From contig VGLT01000039.1 in the NCBI GenBank assembly GCA_016866635.1, positions 1 to 8,267 of the forward strand: a stretch of 8,267 bases of DNA, written 5' to 3'. The notes under the pieces were generated by a model. It made no database searches, was not told the DNA's origin, and saw only the letters and a program-made list of their open reading frames with translations. The position numbers and the translations under genes are program-made. Shown in pieces: positions 1 through 6,135 of this stretch (position 1 is its first letter; the number at the start of each line of letters is the position of its first letter). The stretch comes from Candidatus Uhrbacteria bacterium. Lineage in GTDB: Bacteria; Patescibacteriota; Patescibacteriia; 2-12-FULL-60-25.

Positions 1-14
1 ACCATACGGAAACT

Positions 15-338
15 ATGGAACATATCTTTACAGACGAAAATTTTGCGAGTGAGGTGTTGCAATCATCGGTACCTGTTTTGGTTGATTTTTGGGCGGTATG
101 GTGTGGCCCGTGTAAAATCATGTCACCGATTGTAGAAGAAATTGCTCACGAAGTAGATGCCACAAAAGCGAAAGTCGGAAAGCTTAATGTGGATGAAGCG
201 CAAACGATTGCCGGTCAATTTAGTGTGCTCTCTATTCCAACTTTTTTTGTGTTTAAGGGCGGGGAGGTTGTTGAACAACATGTGGGAACGACTACGAAGG
301 AAATCTTAAAAGAGAAATTGTTGAAACACATTGGTTGA
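15..338 (+). CDS. trxA: Thioredoxin
   Basis: A 107-residue protein, the usual length for a classical cytoplasmic thioredoxin. It carries the redox site WCGPC at residues 29-33, the buried acidic residue in VDFWA (D24), and the cis-proline loop SIPT (P75) opposite the active site. As known for the family, it reduces protein disulfides and is re-reduced by thioredoxin reductase, which is encoded immediately downstream with one base between stop and ATG, so the two are almost surely co-transcribed. The ATG at 15 gives the expected N-terminus (MEHIFTDENF), with only a weak CGGAA upstream; just 14 bases of leader are visible, so the promoter lies outside the window. The stop is TGA, which argues for the standard genetic code. 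Nothing needed for activity is missing. Confidence 0.97.
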   Translation: MEHIFTDENFASEVLQSSVPVLVDFWAVWCGPCKIMSPIVEEIAHEVDATKAKVGKLNVDEAQTIAGQFSVLSIPTFFVFKGGEVVEQHVGTTTKEILKEKLLKHIG

Positions 339-339
339 T

Positions 340-1257
340 ATGCACGACATTATTATTGTTGGTTCTGGGCCAGCAGGATGGACCGCAGCGATTTATGCTG
401 CGCGCGCCGATCGCAAACCGTTGGTATTTGAAGGGATTGAAACAGGCGGTCAGCTCATGACCACGACGGAGGTCGAAAATTATCCGGGATTTCCCAAGGG
501 AATTTTAGGTCCAGAGCTCATGCCATTATTTCGTGAGCAAGCAAAGCGTTTTGGGGCAGAGATCAGGAGCGAGCTCGTTGAGCGGATTCATCCGACCGAA
601 GATGGATTTGAAGTTACAGCAAAGGGTGAGATCTATAAGGCCAAGACCGTCATTTTGGCGATGGGCGCAACGGCTCGTCGACTCGGATTGCCAGCAGAAA
701 AGGCGCTCTATGGGCATGGTGTTTCTGCTTGCGCTACGTGTGATGGGTTTTTCTTTAAGGGCAAGAATGTCGTGGTTGTCGGTGGTGGGGATAGCGCGAT
801 GGAAGAAGCACAATTTTTGACGCGTTTTGCGAGCCAAGTCACGATTGTGCATCGACGCAATGAATTTCGCGCGTCAAAAATTATGCAGGAGCGTGCCTTG
901 GCCAATCCAAAAATTCGCGTGATTTGGGATTCAGAGGTCGCGGATATTTTGGGTGTTGAGGTCGGTCACGTCACAGGCGTTCGTTTACGCAATGTCAAAA
1001 CAGGGGAGACAAGTGAGATCTCTATGGATGGCGTGTTTGCGGCCATTGGTCACGAGCCCAACTCATTATTGGTAGCGGATTTGGTCGATCTGGATGAAAA
1101 GAAATATGTAAAGACCATTCCCGGAACAACAAAAACAAAAGTCCCTGGTTTGTTTGCGTGCGGAGACTTGCAAGACCCGTGGTATCGTCAGGCGGTGACC
1201 GCAGCAGGCACTGGATGTATGGCGGCGATTGATGCGGATCATTATTTGGCGGAGTAA
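340..1257 (+). CDS. trxB: Thioredoxin reductase (NADPH, FAD-dependent)
   Basis: A 305-residue low-molecular-weight thioredoxin reductase. Numbering from ATG 340: FAD-binding GSGPAG at 8-13, redox CATC at 131-134, NADPH-binding GGGDSA at 148-153, the HRRxxxR 2'-phosphate site at 171-177 (which points to NADPH rather than NADH), and the second FAD motif around ACGD at 273-276. It passes electrons from NADPH through FAD and the CxxC pair to thioredoxin. I chose ATG 340 because it starts directly on the beta strand before the FAD motif (MHDIIIVGSG). An in-frame TTG at 331, inside the end of trxA, would add only three residues. The gap to the trxA stop is a single base (TGATATG), so the start probably depends on translational coupling; no clear Shine-Dalgarno is seen. 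The stop TAA lies at 1255-1257, directly against the heptamer repeat. Confidence 0.96.
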   Translation: MHDIIIVGSGPAGWTAAIYAARADRKPLVFEGIETGGQLMTTTEVENYPGFPKGILGPELMPLFREQAKRFGAEIRSELVERIHPTEDGFEVTAKGEIYKAKTVILAMGATARRLGLPAEKALYGHGVSACATCDGFFFKGKNVVVVGGGDSAMEEAQFLTRFASQVTIVHRRNEFRASKIMQERALANPKIRVIWDSEVADILGVEVGHVTGVRLRNVKTGETSEISMDGVFAAIGHEPNSLLVADLVDLDEKKYVKTIPGTTKTKVPGLFACGDLQDPWYRQAVTAAGTGCMAAIDADHYLAE

Positions 1258-1258
1258 T

Positions 1259-1307
1259 GTAATGCGTAATGAGTAATACGTAATGAGTAATACGTAATGA
1301 GTAATGA
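1259..1307 (+). repeat. Heptameric tandem repeat, 7 units of GTAATRM
   Basis: Seven head-to-tail 7-bp units begin at 1259, 1266, 1273, 1280, 1287, 1294 and 1301. Each is GTAAT followed by GC, GA, AC, GA, AC, GA, GA, so the middle units alternate with a 14-bp period. An extra GTAAT at 1254-1258 overlaps the trxB stop. The array fills nearly the whole trxB-gdhA gap, and its last unit runs into the GAGGA ribosome binding site of gdhA. Because 7 is not a multiple of 3, the TAA and TGA triplets recur in all three frames. Read on the other strand it would give an ITHY-rich peptide, a well-known artefact of this repeat type, not a real protein. Confidence 0.93.
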
Positions 1308-1310
1308 GGA
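1306..1310 (+). promoter_or_regulatory. Ribosome binding site that sets the gdhA start
   Basis: GAGGA lies five bases before ATG 1316. The alternative ATG at 1304 sits inside the heptamer repeat, overlaps this site and has no binding site of its own, so 1316 is preferred. The first two bases of the site come from the last repeat unit. Confidence 0.7.
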
Positions 1311-1315
1311 AAAAT

Positions 1316-2539
1316 ATGGCAAATGCATTCGAGAATGCGATGAAGCAATTAGCGGAAGTGGCCAAGAGGGCGCCAGGTGTGGTCGGGACTGAAATAGTAG
1401 AATATTTGCATCATCCGGTACGTATCGTCGATGTGGAATTTCCTGTAGTGATGGACAATGGTTCACGAACCTTTTTTCATGGGTATCGCGTGCAGTGGAA
1501 TAATCTCCGCGGACCATTTAAAGGAGGGTTGCGTTTTCATCCTCAGGTGGATATGGACGAGGTGAAGGCATTGGCGTTCTGGATGACCATCAAATGTGCG
1601 GTCGTGAATATTCCCTATGGTGGGGGCAAAGGAGGGGTAGCCGTTGATCCAAAAAGATTGTCCGCGGGCGAGCTCGAGCGTCTCACGCGAGCATTCACGC
1701 GCTCCATCGCTGATGTGATCGGCTCGGATAAAGATATCCCCGCACCAGACGTAAATACCAATGCTCAAATCATGGACTGGATGGTCGATGAATATGGAAA
1801 GATCACAGGTAAGATTGATTACGCTTTGATTACCGGAAAGTCTCTTGGGAACGGTGGATCAGAAGGACGTGGGACGGCGACCGGACAAGGCGCGTGGTAT
1901 GTGTTTGAGGCGTATCAAAAAAAGTTAGGGTTGGGAGAAACATGCAAAGTCGCGGTTCAGGGTTTTGGAAATGCGGGTCAAGTGATTGCGTCACTTTTTT
2001 ATCAACACGGTCATCAGGTGGTCGCGGTTTCAGATTCACACGGGGGAATCTATCAAGAAAATGGTTTAGATATTCCAGCGGTGATCACTCACAAAACATC
2101 AACAAAAACATTAGCCGGTTTTCCTGGCGCAAAGGAAATGTCTCAAGAAGACCTGCTTACCTGCGCCTGTGATGTGATCGCGCCGTCGGCATTGGAAAAT
2201 CAATTCACAAAGGAGATCGCTCCTCGCGTCCAAGCGAAGGTGATACTTGAATTGGCAAACGGCCCAACAACCCCTGAAGCTGACGAAATATTTGCACAAA
2301 AAAATGTTACGGTGATTCCAGATGTGCTCGCTAACTCTGGCGGTGTCGCTACTTCCTTTTTCGAATGGCAACAAAACAAATCGAACGAACACTGGACCGA
2401 GCAACAGGTATTTGAAAAATTAAAAGGTTTGATGGACGCCGCCTCGCAAGATGTCATCTCCATCGCGGATCAGCATCACCTGACTCAACGCCAAGCCGCC
2501 TTTGTACTAGCGTTGAAAAGAATAGGAGAAAAAATATGA
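1316..2539 (+). CDS. gdhA: Glutamate dehydrogenase (Glu/Leu/Phe/Val dehydrogenase family)
   Basis: A 407-residue protein, a usual size for hexameric glutamate dehydrogenases. The N-terminal substrate domain has GPFKGGLRFH (K69), MTIKCAV (K93) and GGGKGG (catalytic K105), matching by position the lysines of characterised family members; catalytic Asp is D145 in PAPDVNT. The C-terminal Rossmann domain shows GFGNAG at 216-221, and SGGVATSFFEW at 341-351 is the usual late signature. The reaction is reversible oxidative deamination of glutamate to 2-oxoglutarate and ammonia. The strand after the glycine motif ends VAVSD (D240), which would fit NAD use, but cofactor choice is inference. Leucine or another amino acid as substrate cannot be excluded by eye. 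The start at 1316 is set by the GAGGA site. The gene is separated from trxB by the heptamer repeat and ends at an intrinsic terminator five bases past its TGA stop. Confidence 0.93.
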   Translation: MANAFENAMKQLAEVAKRAPGVVGTEIVEYLHHPVRIVDVEFPVVMDNGSRTFFHGYRVQWNNLRGPFKGGLRFHPQVDMDEVKALAFWMTIKCAVVNIPYGGGKGGVAVDPKRLSAGELERLTRAFTRSIADVIGSDKDIPAPDVNTNAQIMDWMVDEYGKITGKIDYALITGKSLGNGGSEGRGTATGQGAWYVFEAYQKKLGLGETCKVAVQGFGNAGQVIASLFYQHGHQVVAVSDSHGGIYQENGLDIPAVITHKTSTKTLAGFPGAKEMSQEDLLTCACDVIAPSALENQFTKEIAPRVQAKVILELANGPTTPEADEIFAQKNVTVIPDVLANSGGVATSFFEWQQNKSNEHWTEQQVFEKLKGLMDAASQDVISIADQHHLTQRQAAFVLALKRIGEKI

Positions 2540-2544
2540 AAATC

Positions 2545-2571
2545 AAAAAACACGGTGACCGTGTTTTTTTT
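2545..2571 (+). terminator. Bidirectional intrinsic terminator (gdhA and - strand small RNA)
   Basis: The stem CACGG (2551-2555) pairs with CCGTG (2559-2563) around a TGA loop. It is flanked by A6 (2545-2550) and T8 (2564-2571), which extend the stem by A-T pairs. On the + strand it closes gdhA. On the - strand the hairpin is followed by six T, then GATTTT, so it also ends transcripts arriving from the right, namely the small RNA and any read-through from the VanW operon. Confidence 0.9.
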
Positions 2572-2705
2572 CGCATCAGTGCTCAAGCAATCCGCATCCA
2601 AGAAATCTTTTTTTAGAGAAGCGGCTAGTCCGGAGACCAATCGCTACCTAGAGAAAGATTCCATGCTTGTCGTGGGTGCGGATTGCTAAAATACTGATGC
2701 AACTT
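2545..2705 (-). ncRNA. Structured small RNA with own promoter and terminator, family unassigned
   Basis: Nearly the whole transcript folds on itself. Arms, in + coordinates: 2693-2700 with 2573-2580 (8 bp); a 5x5 internal loop; 2677-2687 with 2586-2596 (11 bp, AGCAATCCGCA on the RNA strand); one mismatch; 2674-2675 with 2598-2599; a 13x4 asymmetric loop; 2654-2660 with 2604-2610 (7 bp); an 8x9 loop; 2642-2645 with 2620-2623 (4 bp); an A-C mismatch; then 2635-2640 with 2625-2630 (6 bp, two G-U) capped by UCCG closed by C-G. UNCG tetraloops are RNA-specific, and this cap exists only if the - strand is transcribed. The sigma70-like promoter places the start about five bases before the first paired base, and the shared terminator ends it after about 160 nt. 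The long rod with an asymmetric central bubble resembles 6S RNA in architecture, but I see no sequence signature to prove it. The conserved apical loop of SRP RNA is absent. Confidence 0.75.
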
Positions 2706-2713
2706 GAATAGCA

Positions 2714-2742
2714 ACTCTATCAATTTCCGTATTTTTTGTCAA
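2714..2742 (-). promoter_or_regulatory. Sigma70-type promoter for the small RNA
   Basis: On the - strand, TTGACA (2742-2737, a perfect -35) is followed after exactly 17 bases by TAGAGT (2719-2714, 4 of 6 matches to TATAAT). The expected start is A2705 or A2704, just before the first paired base of the RNA at 2700. The site lies in the gap past the VanW-gene stop, so it does not serve a protein gene. Confidence 0.72.
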
Positions 2743-2790
2743 GAGAGCGGGTATTTTTGAGCGTACATCCTGGGAAAACCTTTGGCAACC

Positions 2791-4626
2791 TTAGTTTGGA
2801 TTATTTATCCCCGTTTCATCCACTTTTTCACCTTCTTGGGCCGTTTCACTGAGTTTTTCGACCCCAATCAAGCATACCGCGCCCCAGGGCCTATAGTGAC
2901 TCGTGAACGTAACTTTTTTCGCCTCTCCAGACGTGTAGGTGACGGTATAGTCAAATTTTGCATCAGCCCCAGCATGTGGAGATTCCGTGCACTTGGTTGT
3001 TCCAACGGGAAGCTCTAACGTTTCGATGATTTTTTTAGGTGGTGGTGGCACGATATTGTAAATTTTAGGGGGCGTTTGTTCCACTTTTCTCCCATCCGGA
3101 GTTCCCCAAACGGTAAATGCAAGATTATCTCCAAAAACTTCCGTGCTGATTAAAATCCATTTGCCCGTGTCGTTTTTGAAGCGAAAATCCGGGGCAGGCT
3201 CATAAATGGTAGCGTCTGTTCCTGCGGGTTCGTAATAGCGAACCCGATAACTATGATTTCGACGTTGCGTGATGGGCAAGCCAGACGCGAGCGCCGCGCG
3301 GAAGGTCGTTGTTCCAATCTGACAGAGCCCGCCGCCATATTCCGGAGTTGTTTGATTCCCTTTGATCACGAGTTCTTTAAGCCAGCCGTTTGCACCATCA
3401 ACGGTTCCGAGGGCCTTTAATAGGGAAAATTCTGCATCAGGTGCGACGATGGAGGCATGAACTTTTTTTGCCCCAAGGGCGATATTTTTGCGACGATTGA
3501 CAGGGGAGCCAGAAAAATTAGATTTGCCAACCCCTAACGATTCTCGAATTCCCAATCGCTCCGCATCGGGTCCTTCAATAAACGCTTTTGCCGTGACGAT
3601 GCTTATCGTCATGGTCAAGGAATTTTTGGCCCACCCTGATTGAATGTTGGAGAGCGTGCCAGGGACATCAACCATATATCCATCCACGGCCGGATTAAAC
3701 AGACTGATTTTTTCTCCATGCATTTCCAGTTTCCCATTGCGTGGCTTGCGAATATATTGGTTGAGCAAATCACCCAGCGTCCTGTCAACACGTTCTGGGT
3801 CGAGTTGCAGAACCAATCCACTCGTACTGGTCGAAACATTGAGCCAGCCTCCTAGTGTGGAGGTGGTAATAGTGATCGTTTTGTCTGGAATAGATAAGCT
3901 AAAAGGTGCATGCGCTAACCATGTGGGAACTTCATGGACAAGTGGTTGAATGTCTTGAGTGGTGATCGATGGGTGAGTCAGCGTTACGGGGAGAGGGATG
4001 GTGGTAAATGTTCCCGTTTGAGCTTGCATTTCCAACGTGGCCAGAGCATGGCTTACGTCTGTGGCTTTTCCAATTTGCTCTGGTACGATGACTGCGTTGT
4101 AGTTGGCAGATGACGTTGCGCTCACGTGGAGCTCAGCGTTTTTTACAAAAGGGAGAAACGTTTCCAAACGGGATTCCAGTCCTTGTCTTGCTAATGCGAT
4201 ATCAACATGCACGCGAGATTTTACTTGATGGGATACAAATCGTACACGTAAAGCGGTCCAGCTATCTTTCCATCGCGCCCCTGTGCGACCGATTGCATAT
4301 GCGTCTTTTGCCATCTCAGCGGTGGAATAGCGAACGATGTTCCCTGCAGGAAGCACGATGGTGTTTTGTTCTAATTGAAAGGGAAATCCTGAACGTGTTG
4401 CCTCACGCGTCTTGATTTGAAGAAAGGAGTCGGCTTCTGCTTCTGTAAAGCCCCCCAAGGGGAATCCGAGTACGGAAATGCCAGGCAGAATCCGTTGGTC
4501 ATACGATTTTTGATATCCCATCACCGCGAGGACTCCTGCCCCCGCAAATGACACGATCACGATGACGACTAAAACACCACCAAGCAGGAGGTTTGTCAGA
4601 GAATGCGTACCAGGAAGCTTGATCAT
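2791..4626 (-). CDS. Membrane-anchored VanW-domain protein with C-terminal G5-like domain
   Basis: A 611-residue envelope protein. Residues 11-37 form one hydrophobic segment after a short positive N-terminus, probably an uncleaved anchor with the rest outside the cell. Residues about 45-350 look like two repeats of the peptidoglycan-binding-4 type that usually precede VanW. The VanW domain spans about 365-508, with its hallmark GGGLCQIGTT (431-440, C435), then RRNHSYRVRYYEPAGTDAT. Residues about 518-590 resemble a G5 domain (TLELPVGTTK, YTVTYTSGE, LIGVE) after a proline run; C546 and C585 could form a disulfide. VanW-domain proteins of this build are widespread in Gram-positive and candidate-phyla bacteria and are thought to act at the cell wall; the reaction is not established, and vancomycin resistance should not be assumed. 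The ATG overlaps the previous gene's stop as ATGA, implying coupled translation. There is no terminator right after the stop; the shared one at 2545-2571 would serve. Confidence 0.9.
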   Translation of the reverse strand: MIKLPGTHSLTNLLLGGVLVVIVIVSFAGAGVLAVMGYQKSYDQRILPGISVLGFPLGGFTEAEADSFLQIKTREATRSGFPFQLEQNTIVLPAGNIVRYSTAEMAKDAYAIGRTGARWKDSWTALRVRFVSHQVKSRVHVDIALARQGLESRLETFLPFVKNAELHVSATSSANYNAVIVPEQIGKATDVSHALATLEMQAQTGTFTTIPLPVTLTHPSITTQDIQPLVHEVPTWLAHAPFSLSIPDKTITITTSTLGGWLNVSTSTSGLVLQLDPERVDRTLGDLLNQYIRKPRNGKLEMHGEKISLFNPAVDGYMVDVPGTLSNIQSGWAKNSLTMTISIVTAKAFIEGPDAERLGIRESLGVGKSNFSGSPVNRRKNIALGAKKVHASIVAPDAEFSLLKALGTVDGANGWLKELVIKGNQTTPEYGGGLCQIGTTTFRAALASGLPITQRRNHSYRVRYYEPAGTDATIYEPAPDFRFKNDTGKWILISTEVFGDNLAFTVWGTPDGRKVEQTPPKIYNIVPPPPKKIIETLELPVGTTKCTESPHAGADAKFDYTVTYTSGEAKKVTFTSHYRPWGAVCLIGVEKLSETAQEGEKVDETGINNPN

Positions 4627-4847
4627 GAATTTTTGCCAAGCAATTCGTTAAGCAGGCTTTGAGCAAATGCGGTTTGACCCGCGTCTTCACTCCCTACGCC
4701 CACACCGATACAACGAAGCTCTTGCCCTACTTTTACACTTCCGTGAATAGCATGGAGAGGGATGGTCCATAGTTGTCCATCGCTGGTCTTGGCAACGACC
4801 GAGTCTGGTTTTATGGACTGGATCGTCAAACGCACGGGGTTGAGCAT
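4623..4847 (-). CDS. Small conserved-looking beta-rich protein, function unknown
   Basis: From ATG 4847 this is a 74-residue acidic-to-neutral soluble protein without signal or membrane segment. The pattern is short beta strands (VRLTIQSIKPDSVVAKTSDG, WTIPLHAI, GQELRCIGVGV) followed by a C-terminal helix (AFAQSLLNELLG). It recalls small OB/SH3-like barrels such as the DUF3006 type, whose strands also run into a short helix, but that is only resemblance. The frame stays open upstream to a TTG at 4919, which would add 24 residues; I prefer 4847 because the extra stretch overlaps a possible hairpin terminator and does not look like part of the fold. Neither start has a clear Shine-Dalgarno. Its TGA overlaps the VanW gene's ATG by four bases, the best evidence that it is translated, and suggests a role linked to VanW. 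Confidence 0.62.
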   Translation of the reverse strand: MLNPVRLTIQSIKPDSVVAKTSDGQLWTIPLHAIHGSVKVGQELRCIGVGVGSEDAGQTAFAQSLLNELLGKNS

Positions 4848-4869
4848 AGGAATATCTGTAGGGTAAGCG

Positions 4870-4892
4870 AAAAAAGACTTTTTTTCAAGTCT
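4870..4892 (-). terminator. Possible weak terminator or attenuator after hsp20
   Basis: On the - strand AGACTT (4892-4887) pairs with AAGTCT (4880-4875) around GAAAAA, followed by five T at 4874-4870. The stem is only six pairs with two G-C, so it is weak. It lies 31 bases past the hsp20 stop and could lower read-through into the two downstream genes. It would also fall inside the small gene if that gene used the TTG 4919 start. Confidence 0.4.
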
Positions 4893-4922
4893 GATTACGG
4901 ATGAGGGAAACCGGGTCAAGAA

Positions 4923-5309
4923 TTACTTTTTCCCAATGTTAATAGGAATAAAAGATTGGGATTCTCGGATGGGAATGCGAATCTCCAGTACACCATTCTG
5001 AAAACTTGCCTGCGCGCGCTCTGGGTAAACGTCCACGGGGAGAATCAGGGATCGACTAAAACTGCCCCAGTAGCATTCACGATAAAACCACTCATCTTCA
5101 TGCAGTTCTGTCGTATCAGAGCGCTTGCCTCGAATGGTTAAAAGATCGCCATGAAGATTGAGCTCAACGTGTTCAGGTAAGACCCCGGCAATCATGGCGC
5201 GAATCACAAGCGTTCCATCTTGACGGAAGACATCCACAGATAACTGACCCTCATCCATTTGTGCGTGTGATAACCACGTTTGTTCCTCCAACATAATTGA
5301 CCCTATCAT
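4923..5309 (-). CDS. Small heat shock protein, Hsp20/alpha-crystallin family
   Basis: A 128-residue protein, a typical small heat shock length. The alpha-crystallin domain runs from about residue 22 to 113, with VDVFRQDGTLVIRAMIAGV near its start, LTIRGKR at 57-63, the E-WFYRECYWGSFSRSLILP stretch at 73-91 and the closing signature NGVLEIRIP at 105-113. The C-terminal tail has an I-x-I anchor (IPI, 121-123), used by the family for oligomer assembly. These proteins hold unfolding proteins without ATP in the cytoplasm. ATG 5309 is the longest start; ATG 5294 (MLEEQTW) is equally plausible because AGGG stands six bases before it, and would remove only five residues. No CIRCE-type inverted repeat is seen upstream. 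It is first in a - strand run with the small protein and VanW genes, and divergent from the calcium-loop gene. Confidence 0.92.
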   Translation of the reverse strand: MIGSIMLEEQTWLSHAQMDEGQLSVDVFRQDGTLVIRAMIAGVLPEHVELNLHGDLLTIRGKRSDTTELHEDEWFYRECYWGSFSRSLILPVDVYPERAQASFQNGVLEIRIPIRESQSFIPINIGKK

Positions 5310-5354
5310 AAGGCATCTTCATCCACATGTACACTCCCATTCTGAACCTAATCT

Positions 5355-5363
5355 TGGTATACT
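5355..5363 (+). promoter_or_regulatory. Extended -10 promoter, probably for a leaderless mRNA
   Basis: TGG precedes TATACT at 5358-5363, an extended -10 with 5 of 6 matches. The -35 region (around 5335-5340) is poor, as is common with extended -10 sites. The first base of the ATG at 5371 is eight bases past the hexamer, right where transcription would be expected to begin. Confidence 0.55.
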
Positions 5364-5370
5364 ACGAGCT

Positions 5371-6132
5371 ATGGAAGAAGGATCACGCTGGACCGTACGC
5401 GGCTGGTGGAGTTCTCTTATGCGTGAGCAGAAAATTTCTGTGACGATTTTTGGCGTATGCACGATAGTGGTTGCCGTGCTCGCAACGATGAATGTGCGCG
5501 CACAAGTTGTTGGACCATTTCTTGTTTCAAAATCTGTCCTGGAAAAATCAAAACAACTCTTGGCGAAAAATCCAGAAGGATTAGATCCGCAATCAGAAGC
5601 GTTGAAACAAAAAGATACGGATCGCGATGGGCTGAGTGACTATGATGAGTTGAATGCATATCAAACGTCCCCGTATCTTCCTGACACGGATTCGGATGGC
5701 ATCCCTGACGCCGTTGAATTAGCGCAGGGGACTAATCCAAATTGTCCGCAAGGGAAATCCTGTCTCGAAGTATCAAATGATGTACCACGAACAGGGACAT
5801 CGACTCTGGAAGAATTTATTACAACACCGGTGCCGACCGTTGGTTCTGCGTTGGTTCAAGGCGCGGCTTCGAGTGTGGCTGGGGCACAGCAGTTTATTGA
5901 TGCACCGCCTCCGCCAGAAAGTATGACGGCAGATCAGATCAGAGCGTTCTTAGTTTCGCATAATCTCATCTCTGCGGAACAATTGGCGCCACTACCGGAT
6001 GATCATATCATTGCGATCTACAAAGCCGCGTACCAAGAAGCGCTCAATGTTCAGGCTGCTTACAAAAATCCAATATCTACTGCCACGATTAGAGAGGATG
6101 CGCCGGTAGATTTAATTAAGGATGATGAATAG
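5371..6132 (+). CDS. Membrane-anchored protein with thrombospondin type 3 calcium loops
   Basis: A 253-residue protein. Residues 22-44 form one hydrophobic segment after a basic stretch (MREQK), so it is likely anchored with the C-terminal part outside. Residues 81-123 hold two Asp-rich loops in tandem, DTDRDGLSDYDE (82-93) and DTDSDGIPDAVE (105-116), followed by GTNP: the layout of thrombospondin type 3 repeats that bind calcium. C125 and C131 may form a small disulfide loop. After a Thr/Pro/Ala-rich linker (about 135-183), residues 184-233 look helical, with ESMTADQIRAFLVSHNLIS. No enzymatic motif is seen. Such proteins are frequent in candidate-phyla genomes, where they are assumed to be surface or adhesion parts; the exact role is unknown. 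It has no Shine-Dalgarno and may be translated from a leaderless mRNA. The next gene starts three bases after its stop. Confidence 0.85.
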   Translation: MEEGSRWTVRGWWSSLMREQKISVTIFGVCTIVVAVLATMNVRAQVVGPFLVSKSVLEKSKQLLAKNPEGLDPQSEALKQKDTDRDGLSDYDELNAYQTSPYLPDTDSDGIPDAVELAQGTNPNCPQGKSCLEVSNDVPRTGTSTLEEFITTPVPTVGSALVQGAASSVAGAQQFIDAPPPPESMTADQIRAFLVSHNLISAEQLAPLPDDHIIAIYKAAYQEALNVQAAYKNPISTATIREDAPVDLIKDDE

Positions 6133-6135
6133 GTT

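Noticed and set aside
1259..1307. CRISPR-like array
   Set aside because: Units are 7 bp, head-to-tail and without spacers, so this is a simple tandem repeat.
1022..1517. Three overlapping - strand frames rich in ITHY-type peptides
   Set aside because: They are the heptamer repeat read backwards plus the shadows of trxB and gdhA; both parent genes have full family motifs on the + strand.
2573..2700. Mobile miniature element with terminal inverted repeats
   Set aside because: The ends are inverted repeats, but I see no target-site duplication, and the inner nested pairing, UCCG cap, promoter and terminator fit an RNA gene better.
2573..2700. SRP (4.5S) RNA
   Set aside because: The region contains TCCGGA, but the conserved apical GGUCCGGAAGGAAGCAGC-type loop and its asymmetric internal loop are absent.
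3615..3949. Several short frames on both strands inside the VanW gene
   Set aside because: The - strand VanW frame is continuous and full of family motifs here; the others are shadows.
4848..4919. N-terminal 24-residue extension of the small gene from TTG 4919
   Set aside because: It overlaps a possible hairpin terminator, uses a rare start without a Shine-Dalgarno, and does not look like part of the fold; kept only as an alternative.
5310..5370. CIRCE-type heat-shock operator upstream of hsp20
   Set aside because: No GAGTGCTAA-like inverted repeat is present; only the short GTATAC palindrome is seen.
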